Source of the DNA: Ignelater luminosus
Lineage: Eukaryota > Arthropoda > Insecta > Coleoptera > Elateridae
Length of the DNA: 64,000 bases
Assembly (NCBI GenBank): GCA_011009095.1
Contig: VTPC01090671.1
Location: 120,007 to 184,006, forward strand
Direction: 5' to 3'
A program made the translations under genes and the position numbers. Each line of letters begins with the position of its first letter. Within the stretch, counting starts at the first letter, position 1. This document shows, in pieces, positions 37,740-51,000 of this stretch. The notes under the pieces were generated by a model. It did not search any database and had not been told where the DNA came from. It saw nothing but the letters and a program-made list of their open reading frames with translations.

Positions 37740-39700
37740 GACACTGCCCGGCACTGGGCCTTATACGCGGATACTTATTCACTTGGTACACCACCGTCTT
37801 AGACTTGCGATTTTGGCTGCTCGGACGAAAGTTATCGGCCTGATTCTTCTGGTTCGGTATCGTCGTTTTTTTGATCATTGTTGGTAGTGGTGATACTATT
37901 GGGCTGGAACTGCGAAGAGGACCAGGACTTTTACTTTTGTTTCTCCGGTTGTTGCTGGTGCTGACAGCTTTTGAAGGGTTTTAGTCACGGAGTAGTTGAC
38001 GTTATTCGTTGAGTCGCGAGTGTCCGCGCAAAAGTCGCAATTGTGATTTGGAAGTTTTCCAACTTTGTGTAGGTCGAGATTGTCGTGGCTGGTGAAGAGA
38101 CATATCAGGTCCGATTCAAATTGCGGTTTGTGACATGCTGTGTAGCTGACATCTGGGAAGAACTGGTACGTAGTAAATCCTTTCTCAGATTCCATATCTC
38201 TTACTAAATTGGTATGGTTAGGCTTTAAATATGTCGTCTTCTTTTCTTAAGATTTGGGTACGGATGATCAACTCTACTACCGTATTCACTTTGGCCAATT
38301 CTTTTAATTTACGTTAGGTCACGTTATTCTCCTAGGGCAAAGTATATCGGCGGCTGGCAGGCGAGGACACCCGCTGCTTCGGTTGATACTGAGCTGTATG
38401 CACCTATGTTGGTTCTGTAGGCCACGCCATAGACGCCCCCTAGATGTCTTTTGTTGCATGCTCATGGAAGTCGGTGGCCCACCTCAATGCCATATCTCAA
38501 TGTGATACTGAACTGAACGCTGGGAAGTACCCCATTTACGCTGCATCTTCCTCTTCAAGGATTGTATTGTTGCTTTTTTGCATCGTGTCAAAACCCCAGT
38601 CGAACCTCATATCGTTGTCTGTCTTCACACCCAAATAGTTTGTTTGGGTGACTCTTTAATTCAGGTCGTTGTAGTGTCTGATACTTGGGTTTCGTCTCAG
38701 CTTACATACATACTGTCTTATTTGTTGATGTGCTCAATTTCTGCTGTTTTTTGTTTTAAGGGTTTTCTCTTTAATTCTTTTCGTGTTTGGTCTTCGCCCG
38801 CTCTTCCGACATCTGTTCTATTTTCCGTATTTCAAGTATTCGTTGGTGGATTCGTTTTTGTAATTTTTGACTGGCGAATTATTGTACATTACTTTTTTTG
38901 TTATACTTTTAGTTTCTTCTTTTCATTATTTTTGGGCTCGCCATTTTCTTGTTTTGAATCTGATTCTCCATATGTTGCGTTTAATAGATTCTGAAATACA
39001 TTTTTAAATTTTTTTGGTTTTATCTGCGTTATAGTCAATCTTCTTTTTTTTATTTAGTGTTTTTCTCGCTTTGTGTTCACTTTTTTAAATCTATTTTTTA
39101 TTTTTTATAGAATTCTTTTGCTCTTGCTGCTCTACCATCTTTCTTATTTTCTTCTATAGTATCTCTTATCTATTCGTTCTTTTTTTTTGTATATTTTGTT
39201 TCTTTCATTGCTTCTCATGTTGTATTGTTCTTTATCATGTTTCTTGTTTGTTCTTAACCTTGCTTCGCTTTTCTGTCTGGGTATTGTCTCGCATTCCTTG
39301 TCAGACAGTTCTCGTTGAACCATATTTTGCTTTGTCCCAATCATCTATGTAGTAAAAAAGTATTCACCCAAGCAATAAAGTAAGTTTAGACCTGGTTTTA
39401 GGTTTCAAAATAAAAGTCTGTTTCTATGTCGATCGTTTTTGTGTTGGAAAGGAAAAGAAAAAAACCCAAGTCTCTGCAGATCTGATTTAAACCTAAGACT
39501 GGGATTCTTTTAAGTTATGTTAAAAATTAATTCTTTATATTGCTCCATTTATTTACAGCATCCTTAGCTAATCTTTCTAGTCTCTGATTAATTTCCATTC
39601 TAAAATTTGTTATTACTTCGTCCTTTTTGAACTTTTCAATCGCGGAGATTTTCTTCTTCTCTTTACGCAGTTTCAGCATTCTTATAGCTTCTTACGTCAC
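37740..39700 (-). pseudogene. Decayed R1/I-like LINE, linker and C-terminal parts of ORF2
   Basis: Read on the minus strand from 39700 leftward, pieces of a LINE ORF2 appear in the right order. First comes EKFKKDEVITNFRMEINQRL and KWSNIKN, then KIWFNENCL (the W-F/W-x-E-E-C step after the endonuclease) and KKDGRAARAKEFYKK. Near 38640 is NYLGVKTDNDMRFDW, the Y-L-G-V motif of the reverse transcriptase. At about 38430-38340 is VAYRTNIGAYSSVSTEAAGV, and at 38195-37990 SEKGFTTYQFFPDVSY followed by LPNHNCDFC, the C-terminal block that ends many R1/I-type proteins. The polymerase core itself is not recognisable and space for it is short, so there is probably an internal deletion besides many stops. 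Antisense of this fossil is the long plus-strand frame at 38578-38994. Clade is inferred from motifs only. Confidence 0.62.
39391..39503. repeat. Small inverted repeat inside the LINE fossil
   Basis: CCTGGTTTTAGGTTT (39391-39405) faces AAACCTAAGACTGGG (39489-39503), with three mismatches in 15 bp. It falls where the LINE linker is longer than usual, so it may be a tiny hairpin element inserted into the LINE. Confidence 0.35.
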
Positions 39701-39702
39701 CA

Positions 39703-39826
39703 ATGTGCCTGTCTTCTTTGATGTGACTTGCTCTACTTCTTTTAATCCCATCTGAGAGAAGAAATTGGAGAAATTGTAGGCTGACATAAGAGCTGTTTCG
39801 TCCAGATTGTATATCATAATGGCTTT
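39703..39826 (-). pseudogene. pogo/Tigger-type transposase scrap
   Basis: The minus strand encodes IMIYNLDETALMSAYNFSNF and then FSQMGLKEVEQVTSKKTGTL before a stop. This matches the first catalytic region of pogo/CENP-B-like DDE transposases, where I-Y-N-x-D-E-T-G is followed by a P-K-x-I-x-x-x-G-x-K-x-V-G-x-x-T-S-A-E-R-G block. The aspartate of NLDET is the first catalytic residue. About 40 residues remain, so only a fragment is preserved. It directly abuts the LINE fossil on its right. Confidence 0.55.
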
Positions 39827-39849
39827 AAGCTTTTTATTTTCAATCTTGT

Positions 39850-42800
39850 CGTATTTATATAAAATGTTCTTCGGTTAAAACTAATAATTAGAACAAACAT
39901 CATTTTCGAGAATTTTGTATTCAGCCATCGCTGTCAATTGTAATTATAGTGAATTATTATATGGCAGAATCAATAATTAACTATAATCAGTCAGTGATAA
40001 AAAAATGTTTCAGTATAATTAAGATTACATCGGTGGTAGTAGTACGATGTTATTCAATAGCAAGTACACGCATAGTAGTGACGGTCACATAACAAAGACC
40101 TGAAATTTGTGCTATAATTGTAAAGGATGTTCTCGTGCGTGCTTACGTACTTACTTGTTTTTAACTTAGTTATTTCAAATTGTTTTCCCACACATATACT
40201 GATCTTGCATTTCAAAAGGATATGCTATCATAACTATTATAATTTTTTATCTTGGCATTTCCTTTCCTGTATTACTTCAATTTCCTCAATAGTTTTCTAG
40301 CAACATACTTACATATTATATTTGATTTATTTACACAACGAAGTAGGTAAACAACTGCAAATCAATGAAAAGCATGAGATTTACACCTACTTATTTGAAT
40401 TACATTTTCTTGTTTAACAATTTTGTTAGTTTTAAATTTTAAAATGACATTTAAATTATTGTTTACTCAACAGGAAATAGTTCTGATTCAGTTCAATCCT
40501 AACATATTGAACGGATCTTTAAAAACAGAATAAGAGACTTCAAAGTACTTGCAACCCCTAAAATTGCCCCCAGGTTGTGTAAGTTCTGCAAGGGAATGGT
40601 ATTTTAAATGAACTACAAATATTTTCTTTCATTCCTATCGTGAATTTTTAAGAATTTTGATAATGTAGGAATAATATTGAATTATCACGCTTGCTTTTTG
40701 TGCAGTTTCCTACTGCAAAAATAACTTTTTGCATATTTGTAATTTTTCAGTGAAAACTTGCGTAATTAATTTTTGAATACTATTTATACAGCTTTAAATC
40801 ATTTTCATTTGAATTTGCAATTTTAGAATTAACATAACATTGCTGTAAGTAAAACAGAATTGAAAAATGCTCGTTAATGTTAGTGGTGTGTTTTAGATTT
40901 TTAAGTTGTTTCATGATAGAATGAAACTAAAAATATTCCCCTATACATATTTAAAAATATTCTCGATGATTAATAGAATTTTGTGGAAACAATAAATCAG
41001 ATTATAACAGTTATTACATTTTCGTTTTCCGTATTAATGCCAAATTTTATTCAACATGAAGAATAGCGGTTTTGGTTTGCTTTTTCGCTTTTGAATATGT
41101 TTGAATACTTCACATACACTTTATAGATTCACACCAATTCTATTGATTATTTATTCTCCATTTGATTCGCAATGGTACCTTTAATCGATGGGCTTTGTGC
41201 AATACAGAACTAAACCAATATACATACAGGGTGCTAATGTTAACAAAGCTTGTTAGCATAAGACCACAGTAATTGCTTCGGGAATGTAAACAGATCGATT
41301 TTATAAATAACTAAGAACTCTAATAGAAAGATAATATAAATCGGTTTATTTCTAACTTAAATTCAAAATTCCAAATCAACGATTTTTGCTTTTTTTAATA
41401 TATTTGTACACTAGTAGGTCTGTTTCACAAAAATCTAAATTGAAACGGATATTACCCTTATTTTGATTCCGCTTTAACATTTTTAGCTTAGCGGCGTATA
41501 CAAACCTAAGCGCACGTTACATAGTGGTTAAAATTTTGATTTTAGTAGGAATTTTGTCTGCAAAGAGCTTTTGCTATTTGAGATAGATTTTAGTACTGTT
41601 ATTTCTCACAGATTCTGTCTGATCCATTCAGAACTACTTCATAGGTGCACATTAAACTTTAAACAATTTCATTTTCTTTGCTGTCACTGAGTTCTTCTTG
41701 TTTAGTTTGTCTCTTGACCGAAACATATGGGAAGTCTAAGTCTTTTTTAGAATAATCCTTAGATATTAGACTACCTATTAAATTAGTTTCGCTCATGTGT
41801 TAACTGTATCTTGAGATGACCGCTGTGCGTGCCATTTCAAGTTTTTGCTTTCATTCTCTTGTATCACCTTTTTGAGGATCTTGAACACTGAAAGTAAGGT
41901 CGCAGACATTAATAATTTTTCCACATCAGGATGAATTCATCTATGTTGTTTGTTGTCAGTGGATATAATGTATTCTTTGAATATTGTAGGGATGCTAGAA
42001 AAGATACGTTGCAGATTTGTAATTCTAAATAACCATGTTTATAAAATTGTGGAACAATATCAGCAAGACAATAGTTGTAATTCTCCATATGGTGCATATT
42101 TTGAGATAACTATACAGTAATGTTTGTTGATATCTGCTATTGAAGTCGATTTTGGATTCCGATAGTAACCATTGTGAATGTTTTTGATAACAGAGAGTTA
42201 GGTTGAAAGGTAGAAATTCCGTGGCCAAACTAGTCTGGGGGTCAACTAGGGCCAAGATCCAAAAGTTCCAACATTTTACCAACTAAAAATATAAGTAATT
42301 CAAAATTACATCATCGTATATAGGCCACAAACTCCGGTGCTAAACTGTACCAATCCGATTTTATACACCATTGTTTATTTAGATTTTCTTGTTGAACGAT
42401 TTCATTAGAAACCATGGCTTGGCTGATTGCAGAAAATGAATTCAATATCAACCGTTACGTTATGATATCCTTGTTTTTGTATGGACACCTTACAAGTTGA
42501 CGATCATTCTTATGCATAGTGTTGCAACCCAGCCTCATCGAAAAAAAATTGATTACACCACTGCCTTGTTTAAGCTAATGTTCGTATCTGCAAAATCTGT
42601 GTTTTCAGAAAACAAAGGTTTAATATTTTTCAAATTGGCAACCACTTAATAAATAGTTGAATAAATAGTAAATACACATGAACAATGACAGTTATGTACT
42701 TCATCATTTCTGTTGATTTGATGTACATTATTAACATGAAATTAAAAACGAAAACCTACACTACTAAACCATCAACTGAATTAAGATTAACTTTCTCGTA

Positions 42801-45800
42801 ACTACAATGAACTGATTAAAAACTGAGCCAAAAAGAAAGCACAATAGAAGGCAAAACTTATTAAAAAGCATTTATATGCAATTAGGCAGTAGGTACGCCC
42901 GTTGGCTTTAGGATAAAGACGTAAAATATACTTGAGTATCTAAATTGATGATAACCTAAATTTTAGAAGAATTGCACGCGGGCCATCATTGGCTTAAACA
43001 TGGCAGATCCTTTATCTAGCTAGTGTTTTAGGTTCTTAAATGGTTGCTTTCAAAAAGTTTATTTCTTGTGACTTTATATAGTCTTTGACCTAGCAATGCT
43101 ACGAGATTAGTGATCAATGATGGAATTGTATACTAGGCTGAGATTGGCAGATGTTATTTGAAGATCAAATTTTGACTATTTGTCAATTTCTGTCTCAACA
43201 ACTGTAATTTTATATAACAAAGCTTCGATCTTAGCTTGTGCTGCTTGAAGTGGTTGGGATCACAATCTTTAAACTGTGCAAAATCTTAAATATTTTTAAA
43301 CATATTCATAGAAAATAACGCTAGGAATATGATCATGAGGAATATCTGAGTAATTAGACAAACCAGAAGGTTTTGAAACTCTAACAATTAAAGTATATCA
43401 ATAACGTATTGCGTAGTACTAACTATGATCACATAACTATTTCAAACACATGTTTCGGTTGTAAAATCTCTTTTCTGCACTGCATTATCCTAGTTATTTC
43501 CTACAAACTTTTCTTTTATCCTTGTTTCTCTGTTAGTAAGATTGAGCCTTCTTGATATTACTTTTCCAAGTCATTCTGTCAGTTACAGAGTTTTAGTACT
43601 TCTTTCTTGATTGCTTCTACTTTTGCACTCCATTTGGTTGCCCTATTTCGGTTGAATTACATATGAATTAAGTTGATTACTTATTAAATAAACGGTTGAA
43701 AGTTGCCCGAAATATTAAAAAAAAAATTCAAAAGGATATATTTCCTCGAACAAATTCTTGCGTTCTGTTGAATTTCTCCATCTAAGCTTGAGGGTATGTT
43801 TTCTTATTGGAATGAACTCTTCTAGAAATGGTAAATTAGGATTCTAGAATGTCTTGGAATTTTCTTTCTAGCCTGTAGTGGTTTGTCCAAAAGAATTCCT
43901 GACATTGAAATTTTGAGAATTGGCCAGTAAGTTCTTGTAAATATAGATTTCAATCAAGAGGTTTAAACCTTTCAAAAGGTAGAAGATTTAGGTCACCATT
44001 CTGAGCAGCAAGAGATTTTTTGGAATCCTAACTTATCGTTTTCAAATTTGAAGAGAATTAAAACTCATTGACAGGCTATTGAGATAGGCTTTCCAGAAAT
44101 CAGCATTATTCTGCTATATACATGCATTGCTGACGTGCTGTAAGAAAATGTAGTTAAATTAGCAATGTGTATGATTAGTATAGGCACACACGGAGATTGT
44201 TATCTTGACCAGTCAAATACAATTTGGTCGAAATAAATGTGCGTGGTGCTTACCAGAACCGTAAGATACCATAAAATAATTTTTTGATAAGTACAAGTGT
44301 AGAATTTTCTCTATTGTTCTTGCAAATACCATGTACTTATATTTTAGTTGTGCTGTTATTTCTATCTATTCTCACTCGTTCCCAAATGAAACTTTCATAG
44401 TAATATTGAAAATACTGTTATCAACATACATTGTTTTCTCTTCTAACTGATTATCTATAGCTATGGGTGTGCATGAATAACATTATTCTGGTTAATTCCA
44501 CGTAACATACTTACGCAGATTCATTCAATAAACTATAAAAAACTATTGACGGTTATCAGTAGTACGATAAAGTAGATTTCAGTCAGTATAATCAATATTT
44601 AAAGTTAAGTTTTACTAATTATAAAATCGATTTGCAACAATACAGAATTAACTAGATTAACCAGGAGTAAACTAATAACAGTAAAAGACTGTTTTCAATT
44701 GTATCGTCTATGAAATGTCTAACACTCTCAAGTAATCCTTTTAAGTGCCCCATAATCTCTTATTTGCTGTTGGCCTATCCTTGTGGGATTTTGTAGTGTG
44801 AGGGGCTTAATACTACCGATTCCACTTTTTGAAACAAACTAGAAATTATTTTGAACCAGAAAATATTAAAACAACAGAAAATCTGTTATGTAACCCGTTT
44901 CCATACAGAATGTTCATTAACAGAATCACCTAATTTGCTATCTTTTCATTTCTACCGGCGCACACACAAATGGAATTACGTTAATGAAAAAAGATAAGTA
45001 ATGGTTATCATTATTATGTAGCTGCAGCAAAATATTTATAAATTAAAGTAGGTGTGCATATTGCGGCCAAGATGATTTAATTAATAAATAAAATTAAATC
45101 CACAACAGACAGTACTGAGATCAGCACATTAACGGAGTGACGTCAGGAACACCGCACCCTATATTGCCGCCCCTAATGCCGCACCCAGTACCTAACCGTG
45201 AATTCATGTTGTGTAGCATAATACTAATATATCCGGACAACTAATGCGCATTATTCTGAGTAAATTACAGCCAGTTGATAATATGTGAAAAACTAATGTA
45301 CGTAATGTTGATGTGTGGGGGAACAATAAAGTTGCCTTTATAGATGTAATCGTTGTCATCAAGTGCTACTAATAAATTTATTTGTATTTAAAGGAAGTTT
45401 ATTTTTAGGGGATTTCTTTATTCAACTCTGAATGTGTTTTTATGCTTTTTATTTGGAATTTGAATTATTTTCTCGATATTTATCCTCCTCCAATGCCTAA
45501 TTTTTAATTGAAAAAAATTTATAAATTGTGCTTAACTGGTTTAATTAAAAAATACAATAAGCCGAAAATAAGTCCATTCATTGAGATTTATTCTAAATTC
45601 TAATTTTATACCTACCAAATACCAATTAAGGTAATAAATGAAATGGTAAATTGCATTATTATATTTCCTCATTGTAAAAATGAATACAGATTACCTAATT
45701 TATATTCCGAATCTGAATTTTCTTGCTTTAATAAGGAATAAAAATTGTAATGCATAGATTTGAAAATAACGAGAGATTATAAATAATAAGGAGGTTTATC

Positions 45801-46150
45801 ATGATATTTTTTGATATGATATAAATGCTTTTAAATTAACTCCAGAAAAAGCAAATTTTTACAAATTTTTTATATGATGCTTCTGAACTCATCGCCTTGA
45901 AAGATTCAAGTATCGATGTCAATAAAATGAAACAAGAAAAAAAGAATTTCAAAGTCTGTTACTCAAATAAACTAAATGATAAGGGTAGATGTCTGCAGAA
46001 TTATTCGTTATCTTATGTCAAAACAAGTAAAATGTTTCTGAAGAACCAAATTTTCTTTAAGTATTTTTAAACCCGTAAAAAATCCTGAAAACTAAATATT
46101 CAAACTCTGTATAAACTTAATTTGGTTTTAAATTTTCTACTAATTCTAGA
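39850..46150. other. AT-rich sequence without recognisable genes
   Basis: No coding exon, RNA gene or element end seen. At 41228 CAGGGTGCTAATG resembles the isolated CAGGGTGTTATG at 26769 but has no inverted partner. A weak LINE-like phrase occurs on the minus strand near 43560-43600. The only GC-rich patch is at 45060-45200. Confidence 0.5.
45138..45145. promoter_or_regulatory. Palindromic CRE-type site TGACGTCA
   Basis: A perfect TGACGTCA, the consensus for CREB/ATF-type bZIP dimers, lies in a patch that is GC-rich for this window, with TATTGCCGCCCCTAATGCCG downstream. The octamer is expected by chance about once per window, and no transcript is evident nearby. Confidence 0.3.
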
Positions 46151-48000
46151 ATCCCTGTATCTAAAAGGCTATAACACACTAGACTAGACACCGGTACCAT
46201 TAATGGAAGAATCGAGAATAAAGTTAACTTTTCAATCCAAGGAACTCAATAACATCATTCGCTTTTAGTGAAATAACTATTGCTCTCAAGATGTCGAAAT
46301 CAGGCAATATTACAGAACCAAAGGTCACACATCAGGAAAATAAGGCATTGAAAAGATTACCAAAAATTATGTGAGTTTTTTTCACATCCCTTGGATTACA
46401 AATTCTGTTATGAAATAGCATATATCCTGTTCTTATTGACCTTTAGAAAGAAGTTATGGAAATCCGAACAAACTTGCTTACAATTAGACTCAGAATATAT
46501 AACAGAAGATGTATCCATTAGAGGTGATACGCTTTGAGTTCTTAAGATTAATTAATGGTGCTTGATCAGAACAAGCACCTGTAGGAAAAGCATAACCACG
46601 AAATCTGAAGATAGACACCCGTGAATGCAGTAATGATCATATTGCTAATTACACCAGACACTACTGTTATAAGTGAAGATCACATGCAGACAACAAGAAC
46701 AGATTAGTAACATCTTGACAGTCATCTTTATAGTCAAGGCTCGTTTCGATAAGGCCCTCCTCGTGCAAGAGGCATTTCAGGTAATTCAACTTCACCCGTT
46801 GAATTTAAGACTCGCTGTTACCGAAAGTGAGATATCCAATCAAAATCCAAGTAGGAATAAATTTTATTGGAGTTTGTTAAAATTTACCGCAAAGCTTAAA
46901 GAACACGAAATCTCTTAAAGATCAACTCAAGACGATTTCTCAATTTAATAAAGTTATTCACTTATATCGCGGACATTTCTACTATCGTTCCCTTTCAATT
47001 TGTTGACAAGTATGTTTTTTTAAAGTGTTAGAACAAATGAGTAACATATGTTATTAATGGCCTGAAGAACAAGTTCTAGATTTATTCAATTCTTGCGCGA
47101 TCGGAAGCCCTGGTATTAGAGGAACTTCACAAAGCAAAGCACTTGCCACATTTCAAAGAAGTGAAAAAGCGATTAGAATCTTCCTAGTTATGTAGTTTAG
47201 TTTTTGCGTACGATGCAAAGAGAAAGACCTGATTCACACAGCTAAACGTATGCTATACCCAGTTTTCACCTCTCTCGCCATGGAAGCAGTGAGTTAAATT
47301 CCGAAGAGAAGCTTGATTAGTCAAAGAAATGCTAAAAAAAATATCTACTTACAGAATGTTCAAGTAACCTAAATATCAACGAATTTGAGTTCTTTGTGTC
47401 GTAGATGGTATGGATTCTGTTATCACTCTGGACAGGTCAGGATTAGGAAAAACTCTGATGACTATCCGAAAAGTCCAGAACGTTGTTCCGGTTAGCACGG
47501 AGCAGCCACGAAAACAGAGCGAAGGGATACGTCCTGTTTGAGGAGTCATTACCAATTCTAATGTACCATTACCCAAAGATCGGCATAGCTTTTTTTCGAT
47601 GCCAGAGAACAAGATATATTTTGCAAGATTTTCTTGAGACAAGACACTATGGACACTGAGGTTGTTTTCAGAATAAGCGTTTATGTTTTTGTCAGCAACG
47701 TACGAGGAAAATGATACACGTATTGTCCCTCATGCTGCTCACTTTAACGTACTGATGCAATTCTGCTCTTAGTGCAGCATTTTTCCAAACCTATCTGTTT
47801 TAATGCCTGGGTGATGAGCGGGGAGGAGATCGCACATTCATCCGCGTTCAGTGTTCCCGAGGTTCGTTCCAAACCATCACCTGAGGGATGTCGCAGTTGG
47901 ATATTAATTGAACTACAGGCACTAGACAGAAAAGTCATAAGCCCAGAAGCAAGAGTGCAACGATTAATTAAAAAATATAATTGCAAGTAAGTCTATACAT
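46151..48000. other. Slightly GC-richer tract with unassigned open frames
   Basis: Between about 47370 and 47990 composition rises and open frames overlap on both strands: 47376-47642 minus, 47744-47986 minus and 47772-47990 plus. The plus frame is followed by GTAAGT at 47987-47992, a good splice-donor match, so it could be the end of an exon. No upstream acceptor or protein motif supports this. A decayed transposase or pseudogene is equally possible. I recognise no family in any frame. Confidence 0.3.
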
Positions 48001-51000
48001 GCCAAATTTTATAGTAGTATCCGCCTAGTTTCAGTTGATGAGAACTCTTTAGGATAGAAAGTTCTTAAGGCAAGTCATTCTGATTCAATAGTTCCAGTGA
48101 AATATTATAAAGAATACATAACAAAGAAAGTGATACGAAAAACAAAATGTAGATCCCGTGACGACAAATCAATGTAACATTTCAGTTTTTAACCTACTTG
48201 CATAGAAGATTGTGTAATATAATGACATAATGGTCTTGCATTTAGGAAGCAAGCTAGAAAGTGATATCTGGTTGAACGATATAGCTCGAAGCATCTCTTA
48301 GGTGCTTCTATCTTCTTATCTATTGCAGTAGTCTAACTTGTCAGTTCCGCACATAACGTATCTGCTATGGATCCTTTTCAATTAATGGCTGCATAAAACG
48401 AACATACGGAGGGTTGATTTTATAAAAATCAGGAAATAACAGGAATAGCGTTATGTCAAAATTCAGTATCAAAAGCATATAAGATTGAAAAATAAAATTA
48501 CTGTTTACGCGATATTATTTTGTTTTCTTGTCTAGGCCGAAGACTTTTCAATTTATCCTCGTATATGTATTTGTATTTAGTATCTGACATAGAAAAATTA
48601 AAGGTAGATACTTTCGTTTTCTGTAGTAAGGATTGATTATATGACTTGCAACTTATCCTTTGTATGAAAACCAACGACAATCTTCAAAGTTACGTCTTCC
48701 AATTGTATTCAAATGCAAACGGGTACGATTATGAAGATGCAATACAAAATTCGCTAGCATGTTTAATAAACAAAGACGATGAAGGTAATAGAACCTAGGA
48801 TGTACCATCGTAATGAACTATATAAATGTATAATGAGGTAGTATAAAGGTACTAAGGACTATTGAGGGTAAAGGTTCTACGACAGTGTAATAACGAAAGG
48901 GCTAGAAAAAAAGTTAAATTCGTGAATATTAAGAATAACGCTACCAGGTAGATTATGAGCACTATGGCAAATGAACGAGAGAAATTTTCTAAATCTACTA
49001 CTGCATACATAAAATATTTGTACAGTACCAGTTACAGTATATCTTAGAGAGCTAGGTTGGGTTGGTTGGAAAAGATTTCCTTCCACGAGGACCGCAATGA
49101 CGTGAGCTATAGAAAAAATATATTAGGAATTCCAACCAAATGTTTCAAGTCAATTCTGAAATATATTGAACTTTCAGAATGGGATATTTTCAAAAGACTA
49201 ATTTTACTCGAAAAACGTGCATTCTAGTAAAAATACACAACACGAAGTTTGGTGTAGCTTTCTAAAACTTGTTGAAATTCTTACGACAAAACTAAATAAA
49301 TAATATTGTAGAAGGCATACCGAAAGGACGAACTCATGATTTCATGAATATTATCTAAACCAGTTGTGGACCAACCTAGAGTACGTCAACGTTGAGTTAT
49401 TTAATATTTAACATTCTTCTATGCAATGATGTATAATCTTAAGATTGGGTATGTAAGTTTCTAGACAAGTTTAGGTAAAACAACTTTAGATGTGTAAATG
49501 TGTGAGTACCTAGAAGGAGATGTGTAAGTTCCGAGATGGAGCGATAGGTTAGGTAGATTTGAAAATCTAGATAATTATGACAGGGCGGTGCTTAGTTGAT
49601 TTTTTTACAAATCTTTATTGGATATTAAATATGAAGTTAAATTCATATACCTATGTTTGATAAAATAATCTTAGTACCGTACACAAGTTTGAAAAGGGAA
49701 CAAAATTACTGCTATGTTGTAATAATTCGTTTAGGAACTTTACACATCTTTTTTTTTTAATTTTTTATACCTACTCTAGTTCGTCTATGGACTTACTAAT
49801 TCCGTTTAGATTTTATGTTGATCTTGTAATTTATGTAAACCTGTAAAAGCATATTACTAATAATAACAATAATGTTTATTTTGTATAAAGCAATCAAACT
49901 TTTAAGGATTTTACTGAAACTTATAAAATTAGACTTTTTGTATAAAATAAAGTTGAGATGAACTCTAAAATCTGAGATAGCAATTTCAGTCACTTTTTAC
50001 ATTTTATCAAGTTGAATTTAAATGTAAAAACTCGAGGAAAAAGTTTGTAATAAATAATCTGTAGTAACAGATTTAATACTTCATAAAAATTTGAATTTGC
50101 GTTTTTGTTTTCTTTGATAATTTGATAGTGTTTTGTGCAAATATAACGCTGCGACCATGACAGAAAACAATTTATTTCCTCCCCGAATCTGATCTGTAAC
50201 TGTTTTCTTTGGCAACAAATAATATTTGTACATTTTTAGTAAAAGGATGATGGATTAGTAGTTGTTTTTATAAAACTAAAAACTTTTATAAGAAAACAAA
50301 ATAATAAAAAAATGTTTACCAAGTTTTGCCATTCTTATAAATACACAACAAGGAAATTAATTTATGACATGATAAAGAGAAACTTTCTGCTCATAGTATG
50401 AAAGGCATATAAATTCAACAAACTTCTGTGATTTTGTAAAAAGTTTTTTTAGAAAACATAAAAGTTTTAAAATAACTGATTTCATTATGCAACATTTAAA
50501 AGAGATCTGTTGTTAATGAAGCGTAGACACTTTTCAATACATGAACCACATATGCGGTTTCTAGAAAATTGGTGGCGAGGGAGAGCACATGATTTTGGTA
50601 TCGTACATCTACCGTATTTTGCATTCTAAACTATGGGATAATTGAAGGGGAAAATTTAAATAATTGGGGCATTTGCATCACCTCGATTGCTGCTACAATT
50701 TATTCGATGTGTGGTGAAATCGCAAATAGTAAATAGATTTGGTTCCAAGGATGTATTAATTAAAAATCTGTAATTCGAATCTTGTCAGATTTAACATCTT
50801 AGTAGATAGTATACAGAATATTTGAATTTACATAGATATGTTATCAGAATTCTTATAATAATTTTCCTCTGTGAACTTCAGCGTTACCATATCAAATCTT
50901 TTATAGCAGCACTCTGTTTTGTTGTTTATGTTAGGTCATCATGTTGATACCTTTGATACCTCAAAGTGGGAGTTACATGTTAATATAAATCTGTAGGAAA

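Noticed and set aside
38578-38994. Plus-strand open frame of 138 codons, rich in F, V and S
   Set aside because: Partly antisense to LINE motifs and otherwise from T-rich DNA; hydrophobic composition follows from that.
43540-43640. Possible LINE C-terminal tail on the minus strand (DRMTWKSNIKK)
   Set aside because: A single short phrase without flanking motifs; too weak to annotate.
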